A stretch of 64,000 nucleotides of DNA from Pseudomonadota bacterium (GTDB lineage: Bacteria; Pseudomonadota; Alphaproteobacteria; Acetobacterales; Acetobacteraceae): the NCBI GenBank assembly GCA_021798575.1, contig JAJZGI010000002.1:1-64000 (forward strand), given 5' to 3'. The stretch's first letter is position 1. Each line of letters begins with the position of its first letter. Below the pieces are notes generated by a model, which saw nothing but the letters and a program-made list of their open reading frames with translations, searched no databases and was not told the DNA's origin. Shown one piece after another: positions 8,846-15,985 of this stretch. A program made the translations under genes and the position numbers.

Positions 8846-9862
8846 ATGCCGGACCTCGACGAGTTGCTCACCACCCGTGGCTTTAGTGCCGAATTCGGCG
8901 CGTATGTTACCGCTGCGTGTTTTTCCGGCAATGGTGGCCACGCCGGTTTTGCGCTGGGGGATGGCAGCCTGCGCCTCAGCGACACCAAGGCCTGGAGCCG
9001 GGTGGACGCCCATGCGGGCGCGGTGCTGAGCCTGGCGACGCACCCGCAAAATGGCGGGTTTTGCTCGGGCGGGGATGATGGAAAGCTGCTTGGCATCCTG
9101 CCCGGGGGCGAGGTGACGCGGATCGCCGAGTTTGGCCGAAAATGGGTGGAGTATCTCGCGGTTTTTGCGGGCAAGACGCCGCTGGTGGCCGCCGCCGTGG
9201 GGAAGAACGTGCATCTGTTCAGCGGCGCTGGCGAGAAGATCCGCGAATTCGCGCATCCGTCCACCGTTACCGGCATTGCCTTTGACGCGCGGGGCAAGCG
9301 GCTCGCCGCGGCGCACTATAATGGGGCGTCGCTCTGGTTTACCGCCAGTAGCGCGCAGGCGCCGCGCCTGCTGGAGTGGAAGGGCAGCCATCTGGGTGTG
9401 GCGATCCACCCCAAGGGCGAGGCGCTGGTGACGGCGATGCAGGAGAATGCGCTGCATGGATGGACCCTGCCGGAGGCCAAGCATATGCGGATGTCCGGTT
9501 ATGCGGCCAAGCCGGAGTCTTTCGGGTTCACGCGCTCTGGCCGCTGGCTGGCCACCGCCGGAGCGGAGGCCGTGGTGCTATGGCCGTTTTTTGGCGGCGG
9601 GCCGATGGGCAAGGCGCCCAGCGAGCTTGGCGCCAGCGACGGCAGCGTGAAGCGTGTTGCGTGTCATCCGGAGCATGAGGTGGTGGCCGCCGGGTTCGAC
9701 ACCGGGCTGGTTGTGGTGATCGACATCGCTGCCGAGCGGATTCTGCCGGTGTGCGGGCCGGGGCGCGGCGGTATCACCGCGCTGGGCTGGAGCGGCTCCG
9801 GCGCGCATCTGGCGCTGGGTACGGAGCATGGTTTTGCGGCGGTGGTGGATTTTTCGGGGTAG
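8846..9862 (+). CDS. WD40-repeat protein
   Basis: This 338-aa soluble protein is built of about seven beta-propeller blades. Repeated units of the form alternating strands plus SLATHPQNGGFCSGGDDGKL, GIAFDARGKRLAAAHYNG, GFTRSGRWLATAGAE and RVACHPEHEVVAAGFD are visible. It has no signal peptide, so it is cytoplasmic. It probably serves as a protein-binding platform; the partner is unknown. The start at ATG 8846 is preferred over GTG 8840 because AAGG lies 5 nt before it. It is divergent from galU with about 110 bp between the starts. Confidence 0.88.
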   Translation: MPDLDELLTTRGFSAEFGAYVTAACFSGNGGHAGFALGDGSLRLSDTKAWSRVDAHAGAVLSLATHPQNGGFCSGGDDGKLLGILPGGEVTRIAEFGRKWVEYLAVFAGKTPLVAAAVGKNVHLFSGAGEKIREFAHPSTVTGIAFDARGKRLAAAHYNGASLWFTASSAQAPRLLEWKGSHLGVAIHPKGEALVTAMQENALHGWTLPEAKHMRMSGYAAKPESFGFTRSGRWLATAGAEAVVLWPFFGGGPMGKAPSELGASDGSVKRVACHPEHEVVAAGFDTGLVVVIDIAAERILPVCGPGRGGITALGWSGSGAHLALGTEHGFAAVVDFSG

Positions 9863-9896
9863 ATTTGATGAAATTATGTGTATTTCAAAAGTCACT

Positions 9897-10088
9897 ATGA
9901 CCGATAATGCGCCGAAGCATGGCAGAGTTTCCAATTTTACTGTTGCAAGTGTTCTTGTTTTGTTCGTATACATTTGTACAAAAATCATGGTGGCCGGTCA
10001 GAGATTGCATCTGGCGGCTCGAGCTGGATACGATATATTAGCTATAAGTCTGCTTGTATCGTTGTCTGAGAGGAGGAAAAGAGCATGA
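9897..10088 (+). CDS. Small ORF coupled to ImmA/IrrE gene, doubtful
   Basis: This 63-codon frame runs from ATG 9897 and ends SERRKRA in an ATGA overlap with the metallopeptidase start at 10085. It has one strongly hydrophobic stretch (ASVLVLFVYI) and a positively charged end, so the product could be a single-span membrane peptide. No good ribosome-binding site precedes ATG 9897. In related loci this place usually holds an XRE regulator, but no helix-turn-helix is visible here. It may be only the leader of the next gene. Confidence 0.25.
   Translation: MTDNAPKHGRVSNFTVASVLVLFVYICTKIMVAGQRLHLAARAGYDILAISLLVSLSERRKRA
9973..9982. promoter_or_regulatory. TTTGTACAAA palindrome, possible operator
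   Basis: A perfect 10-bp palindrome, directly preceded by a second small palindrome GTATAC (9966-9971), lies about 100 bp before the ImmA/IrrE gene at the start of the lower-GC insert. It could be the site of a regulator of the insert. No regulator gene is next to it, so this is tentative. Confidence 0.25.
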
Positions 10089-10588
10089 GCGATGTCTTGT
10101 CTATTATTCCTCAGAGAGCCCGGTGGAGCCAGGTAAAAGAGCGGGCGGAGCTTTTGACGGCGGCCTACAGCACGCCGCCAATTCCCGTTGTGGAAATTGC
10201 AGAGGGCAGCGGCGTGCAGGTTGTCCTTGCCGACTTTGGGAATTATCGGAACAAAGTTGCGGGATTTTGCGATTTTAACGATGCCAAATTATTTGTGAAT
10301 CAAGAAGATATTCGTGTCCGGCAAATGTTCACCATTGCCCATGAACTGGGCCACTGGGTGTTGCATCGCGATATTTTTAAACAGCAGCCAGAAGCCTATC
10401 CTGTTCTACCACGTTTTCAGAACGCTGAGCCTGGTGATGTGCTTGAACAAGAGGCGAACTCGTTCGCGGCCCACCTGCTGGTCCCACGTCGTCTTCTGCA
10501 ACCGATCCTAAATGCTCCCGTTTCTGTCCTGGCGTCGATATTCCAGGTCTCCAAAACGATGATGGAATTCCATCTGAAGAATGTCTAA
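10085..10588 (+). CDS. ImmA/IrrE-family metallo-endopeptidase
   Basis: This 167-aa protein has the zinc-peptidase motif HELGHW near residues 86-91 and the downstream EQEANSFAAHLLVPR near residues 120-134, the hallmark pair of the ImmA/IrrE (COG2856) family. Such proteins cleave or inactivate a partner repressor, as in ICE and prophage derepression, or belong to toxin-antitoxin-like modules. A strong GGAGG site lies 8 nt before ATG 10085. It overlaps the next gene, a small membrane protein, by 8 nt. The usual XRE-repressor partner is absent. Base composition is lower in GC than the flanks, suggesting transfer. Confidence 0.9.
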   Translation: MSDVLSIIPQRARWSQVKERAELLTAAYSTPPIPVVEIAEGSGVQVVLADFGNYRNKVAGFCDFNDAKLFVNQEDIRVRQMFTIAHELGHWVLHRDIFKQQPEAYPVLPRFQNAEPGDVLEQEANSFAAHLLVPRRLLQPILNAPVSVLASIFQVSKTMMEFHLKNV

Positions 10589-11000
10589 CGCACCAGAGCC
10601 ATTATCGGGGACGTCACCGACAGTCGCCGATCTTCTGGGGGCCGTGACGGAAGTTCCTGGATCGGCGGACATTCTACGGGGTGGCGCCACGAGCCAAAGG
10701 GATACTATCGACGCGGAATTTGATTATACTCACCTTATTGGCCTTCAGGATCATTACGGATTAAAAAAGATTTGGGCAATCGCCGTAATGGGTTTTATGC
10801 TCCTCATGATTGGCTTTCAGTGCGTTTTGCTGAGTTTAGTGGGAGCGCATATCTGGAGCTTCACTGATTATAAGTGGCTACTTCCTGCCCTCTTGGTTCA
10901 AAACCTTGCCCAAATAACGGGCCTGGCTTTTATCGTCGTAAAGGCTCTCTTCAATTCCTCGATGCCAATTCCTACGACTATACGACAAAAACGTGGGTAG
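10581..11000 (+). CDS. Small two-span membrane protein paired with ImmA/IrrE
   Basis: This 139-aa protein has a polar N-terminal half (about 60 residues, many Asp/Ser/Thr) and then two membrane helices, IWAIAVMGFMLLMIGFQCVLL near residues 63-83 and LLPALLVQNLAQITGLAFIVV near 98-118. I do not recognise the family. It overlaps the ImmA/IrrE gene by 8 nt, so the two are translated together. The pairing suggests that the membrane protein is the target, sensor or effector of the peptidase; this is inference. Confidence 0.65.
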   Translation: MSNAPEPLSGTSPTVADLLGAVTEVPGSADILRGGATSQRDTIDAEFDYTHLIGLQDHYGLKKIWAIAVMGFMLLMIGFQCVLLSLVGAHIWSFTDYKWLLPALLVQNLAQITGLAFIVVKALFNSSMPIPTTIRQKRG

Positions 11001-11096
11001 ATTTTTGCTTAAGCGTTTTTAGGCTGGCTGCCATGACACCTGGAAGATCAAAATAATTCGGTGTGACGGGTGGGGCGGATGCTGTGCCGGCTAGAT

Positions 11097-11291
11097 TTAT
11101 GACCTACCGGTGAGCATGAGGAGGCCGACGAGGCCGATCGCCACCGCTTGCAGCATCACGCGCCAGCGCATCAGCCGGTTGGAGGTTTTGGGGTCGCGGT
11201 TGATGTTCACGATGCCGATCGCGCCGACCAGCATCACCACGACGACGGCGGCCATGTCCACCAGCAGCAAGACCGTTAAGAAAATACGCAT
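11097..11291 (-). CDS. HIG1-domain membrane protein
   Basis: This 64-aa protein has two transmembrane helices joined by a short loop with SNRLMRWRVMLQAVAIGLV. This is the bacterial form of the HIG1 (hypoxia-induced gene 1) domain, whose loop carries the conserved NxLMRWRVxxQ pattern. Bacterial members are tied loosely to respiratory complexes. It is divergent from the MscS-like gene and stands alone. Confidence 0.75.
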   Translation of the reverse strand: MRIFLTVLLLVDMAAVVVVMLVGAIGIVNINRDPKTSNRLMRWRVMLQAVAIGLVGLLMLTGRS

Positions 11292-11362
11292 GGCGGCATA
11301 TAAGCAGTACGGTGGCCCCGTGCCTACTGCGGCGCGATTGACAGGCGCGCGATAAGGGCTTT

Positions 11363-13630
11363 GTGGCTCATCCCATGCGTGTTGTCCTCCGGCTTGCCCT
11401 GTTTTTTGCCCTCGCCCTAGCCGTGCCCGCCGGCGCGCAGGTATTATCCGTCGCGGCGCTGACCACTACGGCGAAAGCCCCGGCCAAGCCCGCCAGCACC
11501 ATCATCCCGGGCTCGCCGCTGGCAGCGCTCACCGGCGTCGCCAACCCGCCCAGCGCGAAGGCGGATGCCGACGTGCCGGCGCCGTTCGGCACGAACGCCA
11601 TCGGGTTTTCCCTGACCGGCGGGCTTGGCCTGGAGGCGAAGCGCAGTTTCGGTGATTTTGTAGCGGCGATCCAGCAATCCACCCGGCTGGGGCCTGTGCT
11701 GGGCTGGCTACGCGGCTTCCCCGGCGTGCCATTGCGCGTGGCGCATCTGCGGGGCATCGCGATGGCGCTGCTGATCACGCTGCTGCCCGGGCTATTGGTT
11801 GAGCAGCTACTCCGCCTGGGGCTGATAGCACCCCGGCGGATGCTGGCGGGGCGGGCCATGGCGTATCTGCCCGCGCACCAGCTGGCCGATGAGGCCGAAC
11901 AGGGGCTGGCCGATGCCGAGGCGGGTGAGACCGACAGCCCGCCGCACCGCAGGCTCTCCCTGCGGGCATGGGCGCGCCGGGCCGGGCTGGCGGTGCTGCA
12001 TCTGGGCCTGTGCCTGGTGCCGCTGTTGGGCTTTGCCATCATTGTTCAGGGCGTGCTCTCGGCCGGGCTGGTGACGCAGCGCACGGGGCATCTGGCCGTC
12101 GTGGGGATCACCAACGCGTATCTGGTCGGCCGTATCGCGCTGGAGGTGTTGCGGTTTCTGGTGGCGCCGCGCGCGCCCGGGTTGCGGCTGATGCATCTGC
12201 CCGAGGCGCGGGCGCAGCTTGTGATGGCCTGGGGTTGGGCGCTGCTGGCGACCAGTTTTTTCGGCTATGTGCTGGTCTCGGTGGGTGAGGTGCTGGGGCT
12301 GACGCCCATTGAAGCCGCACCGGTCGTCCGGTTGATCGCGCTCGTCGTGCATATCGAGCTGGCCTTCATCATCTGGCAGAGCCGCAGGGTGGTGGGCGGG
12401 TGGATCGGTGGGCGACCAGGCTCGACCAGGAGCCTCAGCGGGTTCCGGCGCAGGCTGGCGCGGATCTGGTATATTCCCGCATTGTTCTACATTCTGGCGC
12501 TGTGGGTGGCGCTCGCCGCCGGTGTGCATAATGCGTTTGTCGTGCTGCTGCGGATCGTGCTGGTGGCGGCGGCGGCCATGCTGGTCGGCCGCCTGGCCTG
12601 GCGCGGCAGTGCGAGCCTGCTGGAGCGCGCCCTGCCCGACCCGGCACGCAATGAGAACCGGCACTCGCCGTTTATCGTCCGGGCGCGGGCGTATCATCCG
12701 CTACTGCGCAGTCTGATCCGGGGATTTATCGCGGTGCTGGTGCTGGTGGTGATTTTGCAGGGCTGGGGGGTGAATGCCTTCGGCTGGCTGCTCACCAACC
12801 CGTTCAGCCGCAGCCTGATCGGCGCCTTCATCGATATTCTCATCACCGTGGCGGTCGCGCTGTTGCTCTGGGAGGTGACGAACGGGCTGATGAACGGGCG
12901 GATCGAGCGGCTGAGCAGTACCGGGCGGGTGCGCCAGGCGGCGCGGCTGCACACGCTGGTGCCGATGCTGAAAGCCAGTATCGGCGTGAGTATTTTTCTG
13001 GTCGCCGGGCTTATCTGCCTCTCCAAGATCGGCGTGAATGCGGCGCCGCTGCTGGCGGGTGCGGGTGTGCTTGGTATCGCCATCGGCTTTGGCAGCCAGA
13101 AGCTGGTGCAGGATATCATCACCGGGCTGTTCCTGCTGCTGGAGGACGCCATGCAGGTGGGGGACAGCGTCTCGCTCGCGGGGATGAGCGGCACGGTGGA
13201 GCGGCTGTCGATCCGCACGATCCGCCTGCGCGGCGGCGATGGCTCGGTGAATATCATCCCGTTCTCGGCGGTGACGACCGTGACCAACATGACGCGCGAT
13301 TTCAGCTATGCGCAGCTCTCGATCCAGGTGGGGTATAAGGAAGATTTAAGCCGGGTGTACGCGGTGCTGACGGATATCGCTTTTGCGATGCGCAAGGAGG
13401 CAAGCTGGGGCGCGATGATCCGCGATGACCTGCAACTGTTCGGGCTCGACCAGTTCGGCCCGTCGTCGCTGGTGATCACCGGGCAGATCCGCACCGGGCC
13501 GGGGCAGCACTGGGGGGTGCGACGGGAGTTCTATGCGCGGGTGAAAAGCCGGTTTGAGGTGGAGAATATCGAAATACCCTACAGCGCGCTGGTGCGGTTT
13601 GCGGCGGAGGAAAAAACCGCCCCGCCGTAG
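11363..13630 (+). CDS. MscS-family mechanosensitive ion channel, large form
   Basis: This 755-aa inner-membrane protein starts with a signal peptide (about residues 1-25, ending AGAQ) and has a periplasmic stretch and about ten membrane helices. The MscS core occupies about residues 560-740. It has a pore helix with small residues (PLLAGAGVLGIAIGFGSQ), the LVQDIITGLFLLLEDAMQVGD segment, and a beta domain with NIIPFSAV. MscS channels open under membrane tension and release solutes during osmotic downshock. The extra N-terminal helices place it with the larger YbiO/MscM-like members. It may start a few codons later; no alternative is clearly better. Confidence 0.92.
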   Translation: MAHPMRVVLRLALFFALALAVPAGAQVLSVAALTTTAKAPAKPASTIIPGSPLAALTGVANPPSAKADADVPAPFGTNAIGFSLTGGLGLEAKRSFGDFVAAIQQSTRLGPVLGWLRGFPGVPLRVAHLRGIAMALLITLLPGLLVEQLLRLGLIAPRRMLAGRAMAYLPAHQLADEAEQGLADAEAGETDSPPHRRLSLRAWARRAGLAVLHLGLCLVPLLGFAIIVQGVLSAGLVTQRTGHLAVVGITNAYLVGRIALEVLRFLVAPRAPGLRLMHLPEARAQLVMAWGWALLATSFFGYVLVSVGEVLGLTPIEAAPVVRLIALVVHIELAFIIWQSRRVVGGWIGGRPGSTRSLSGFRRRLARIWYIPALFYILALWVALAAGVHNAFVVLLRIVLVAAAAMLVGRLAWRGSASLLERALPDPARNENRHSPFIVRARAYHPLLRSLIRGFIAVLVLVVILQGWGVNAFGWLLTNPFSRSLIGAFIDILITVAVALLLWEVTNGLMNGRIERLSSTGRVRQAARLHTLVPMLKASIGVSIFLVAGLICLSKIGVNAAPLLAGAGVLGIAIGFGSQKLVQDIITGLFLLLEDAMQVGDSVSLAGMSGTVERLSIRTIRLRGGDGSVNIIPFSAVTTVTNMTRDFSYAQLSIQVGYKEDLSRVYAVLTDIAFAMRKEASWGAMIRDDLQLFGLDQFGPSSLVITGQIRTGPGQHWGVRREFYARVKSRFEVENIEIPYSALVRFAAEEKTAPP

Positions 13631-13677
13631 ATGTTTGACCCGGACTCCGACGGTTACCTGAAGCCGATCGGGCATAC

Positions 13678-13706
13678 TGGACACTGCCTGCCCTGACCAA
13701 TAGAAT
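13678..13706 (+). promoter_or_regulatory. Possible promoter of the PqqD-like cassette
   Basis: TGGACA (13678-13683) and TAGAAT (13701-13706) are separated by 17 nt, a fair sigma-70 layout. The predicted start of transcription falls on or next to ATG 13713, giving a leaderless mRNA, whereas an AAGGA ribosome-binding site at 13706-13710 argues for transcription from farther upstream. Tentative. Confidence 0.3.
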
Positions 13707-13712
13707 AAGGAA

Positions 13713-14159
13713 ATGTTACAATTATTCCATCCGCGGTCGCCTGCGGTCGTCAGTGAAATAATCGATGGTGAAGCGATTATCCTGGATCTCAGATCCGGCG
13801 TGTATTTCAGCGCCCAGGATGCCGGTGCCGTGATCTGGGATGGTCTCGCGGCGGGGTTTTCCACCGACCTGATCGAGCTTAGGCTTGCGGAATTCTTCAT
13901 TGGTGAACCGACACGGTTGCAAACCGGGATGGCGGCGATGATCGCCGATCTTATCGCCAACGATCTGATCGAGGCCGCAAGCGAGGTGCCCGCCGCGCCG
14001 CAATGGAGCATGACACCGCCGACCGCCAGAACGCCGTTTACCGCGCCGGTTCTGCACCGCTACGGAGACCTGCAGGACCTGGCCAGGCTCGACCCGATCC
14101 ACGACGTGGCGGAGGATGAGGGCTGGCCGAACCGCCGCTCCGCCATGCCCGATGCCTGA
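13713..14159 (+). CDS. PqqD-like (RRE-fold) protein with conserved-looking C-terminal tail
   Basis: Residues 10-90 form a PqqD-like domain: the pattern VVSEIIDGEAIILDLRSGVYF, then DAGAVIWDGL, then a helical end. PqqD folds are the peptide-recognition element (RRE) of many RiPP enzymes. Residues 91-108 are a Pro/Ala/Thr linker, and residues 109-140 are a separate tail with YGDLQDL, LARLDPIHDV and EDEGWP. No PQQ genes are near, so it is not PqqD itself. The following nucleotidyltransferase and HprK-like kinase genes match the PqqD-relative of the HPr-rel-A type cassette described by TIGRFAMs. The tail could be the substrate that the cassette modifies (inference). It overlaps the next gene by 8 nt. 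Confidence 0.8.
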   Translation: MLQLFHPRSPAVVSEIIDGEAIILDLRSGVYFSAQDAGAVIWDGLAAGFSTDLIELRLAEFFIGEPTRLQTGMAAMIADLIANDLIEAASEVPAAPQWSMTPPTARTPFTAPVLHRYGDLQDLARLDPIHDVAEDEGWPNRRSAMPDA

Positions 14160-14844
14160 ACATGTCAGCGTTATTATTCCGTGCCGGAATGGCGCGGCCT
14201 ATCTGGCGCAGGCGATTGCGAGCGCCAGGCTGGAAGGTGCGCATGAGATCATCGTCGTCGATGATGGCTCGGAAGATGCGAGTGCCGACATCGCGGAATC
14301 AGCCGATGCCGTGCTTCTGCATCGCCAGCCGCCAATGGGTGCCGCCGCGGCGCGCAACGCCGGCATCGCCATGGCAACCGGGGGGTATATCGGGTTTCTC
14401 GATGCGGATGATCTGTGGACGCAGGGCAGCCTCGCCTGCCGACTAAGTGCTCTGAAACACGACCCGGGCGCGGCGGCGGCTTATGGCCATGTCAGGCATT
14501 TCTACAGCCCCGAACTAGACGCGGCGAGCCGTGCTGCCATCGTCTGCCCGTCCGGCGCGCAGCCGGTGAGGCTGCCCGGCAGCATATTGTTCCGGCGGGA
14601 GGTTTTTACGCGCATCGGCGGTTTTGATGAAACCCTGAAGATCGGTGAAATGTTCGACTTTATCGCCAAATTCGGCGAAGCCGGTTTTGCCGCCGTGTGT
14701 CTTGCGGATGTCGTGCTGGCCCGGCGGCTGCACGCTCGCAACATGACGCGCGGTGGAAACGCCTCGCGGTCGGGCTATCTGCACAGCCTCAAGGCAGTGC
14801 TCGACCGGCGCAGGATGCTCGTTGCTTCCGGAAAGCCGACGTGA
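14152..14844 (+). CDS. Glycosyltransferase family 2 protein
   Basis: This 230-aa GT-A fold glycosyltransferase starts VSVIIPCRNGAAYL, has the nucleotide-sugar loop IIVVDDGSEDAS near residues 33-44, the acceptor-region GAAAARNAGIA, and the metal site FLDADDLW near residues 82-89. It has no membrane segment. ATG 14152 is chosen because it places the first strand at residue 4; the open frame upstream to 14116 only overlaps the PqqD-like gene. Its C-terminal part (HARNMTRGG then LKAVLDRRR) matches the C-terminal GT domain of the kinase fusion downstream, so the two are paralogues. It overlaps the next gene as GTGA. Confidence 0.88.
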   Translation: MPEHVSVIIPCRNGAAYLAQAIASARLEGAHEIIVVDDGSEDASADIAESADAVLLHRQPPMGAAAARNAGIAMATGGYIGFLDADDLWTQGSLACRLSALKHDPGAAAAYGHVRHFYSPELDAASRAAIVCPSGAQPVRLPGSILFRREVFTRIGGFDETLKIGEMFDFIAKFGEAGFAAVCLADVVLARRLHARNMTRGGNASRSGYLHSLKAVLDRRRMLVASGKPT

Positions 14845-15980
14845 GCGGTTCAACCCTGGCCACACGGCTGGCGCGGCCTGTGGGGGCGGTATGGCCCAAC
14901 GCTGAACAGAACCTGGTTTTGCAGGCGATCTTTGCCGAGGCAGGCCCGGCCCGCGCCGCGTTCCTCACCTGGCGGGAAGGCGTTGATCTGGAAGGGCATT
15001 TCGAGCGCCCCGTGTTTCGGCTATTGCCGCTCCTGTACCTGCGCATACTGGCCATGGGTGTTGACGACCCCATCATGGCGCGGCTGAAAGGTGTATACCG
15101 CAGCGCGTGGTCGGAGACCCATTCATTGCTGTATGCGACAGCCCCCGCAATAGCCGCGCTGGCGGCGGCGGGGATTCCCACCTTGTTGCTGAAGGGCGCG
15201 CCGCTGGTGCTGGTTCATTATCGTAATCATGGCAGCCGTCCGATGGCTGATCTCGACCTCGCCGTACCGGCTGCAACTGTCCAGGCCGCGCTGACATGCC
15301 TGGCGCGTGCCGGCTGGCTGCCGGACGCGCCGATCACGGCGCATGATCTGGCATTCCGCCATGCCGCCACATTGCGCGGCGGCAACAAGCGCGAGATTGA
15401 TCTGCATTGGCATCTGCTTTTCGAGCATTGCGACGCGGCAGCCGATGAAATTTTCTGGAGCCAAGCGGTTCCGCTGACATGCAATGATGTTCCCACCGCC
15501 GCGCTGGGGCCGGAGCTGACCTTGCTGCATGGCGTCATCCATGGGCTGCGCGCCAATACCGAACCGCCGATCCGCTGGATCGCCGATGCCATGACGGTGC
15601 TGAATCAAGCCGGGGAAAATTTTGATTGGACGCTGCTGACGACCAGCGCGTCTCGGCTTGGCATGGCAAGGCGGGTCTGGCTCGGGCTGTGCTACCTGCG
15701 GCAGGCTCACGCCGCCCCGATCCCTCCATCCGTGCTCGATTCACTGCGAGCCGCGCCCTCGCCGCTGCCTGAGCGCCTGGAAATCTCCATGATGCTGCGC
15801 TCAACGCCGCTTGCCCTGCCCCGAATATTGCGGAAATCCGTGCTGCTGATCGCTGAATTTTTACGGGTCACGCGGGGGTGCTCCCGGCTGGCCTCTGCCA
15901 GGCTTCTGCCGGCGTTCCTGCGGTACCGGCTTGGCCTGCCATCCGCGCGCAGGCTCAGTGGCCGTCTGATCAGGTTCTAG
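14841..15980 (+). CDS. NTP_transf_5-type nucleotidyltransferase family protein
   Basis: This 379-aa soluble protein carries the core of the uncharacterised nucleotidyltransferase family (PF14907 type): IPTLLLKGAPLVLVHY then RPMADLDLAVP near residues 112-142, with the paired Asp of a minimal nucleotidyltransferase site, and later EIDLHWHLLF. The family is commonly found with HprK-like kinases and PqqD-like proteins, but the transferred group and acceptor are not established to my knowledge. The start is GTG 14841, overlapping the previous stop as GTGA; the frame open from 14697 upstream is shadow. The C-terminus is Arg-rich. Confidence 0.8.
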   Translation: MSGSTLATRLARPVGAVWPNAEQNLVLQAIFAEAGPARAAFLTWREGVDLEGHFERPVFRLLPLLYLRILAMGVDDPIMARLKGVYRSAWSETHSLLYATAPAIAALAAAGIPTLLLKGAPLVLVHYRNHGSRPMADLDLAVPAATVQAALTCLARAGWLPDAPITAHDLAFRHAATLRGGNKREIDLHWHLLFEHCDAAADEIFWSQAVPLTCNDVPTAALGPELTLLHGVIHGLRANTEPPIRWIADAMTVLNQAGENFDWTLLTTSASRLGMARRVWLGLCYLRQAHAAPIPPSVLDSLRAAPSPLPERLEISMMLRSTPLALPRILRKSVLLIAEFLRVTRGCSRLASARLLPAFLRYRLGLPSARRLSGRLIRF

Positions 15981-15985
15981 GTGTC

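Noticed and set aside
8735-9484. N-terminal extension of galU
   Set aside because: Overlaps the divergent WD40 gene; GalU similarity starts at TTG 8734 after GGAGG.
13713-14159. pqqD of pyrroloquinoline quinone synthesis
   Set aside because: No pqqA, B, C or E is near, and the protein has a long extra tail; the neighbours are glycosyltransferase and HprK-like genes.
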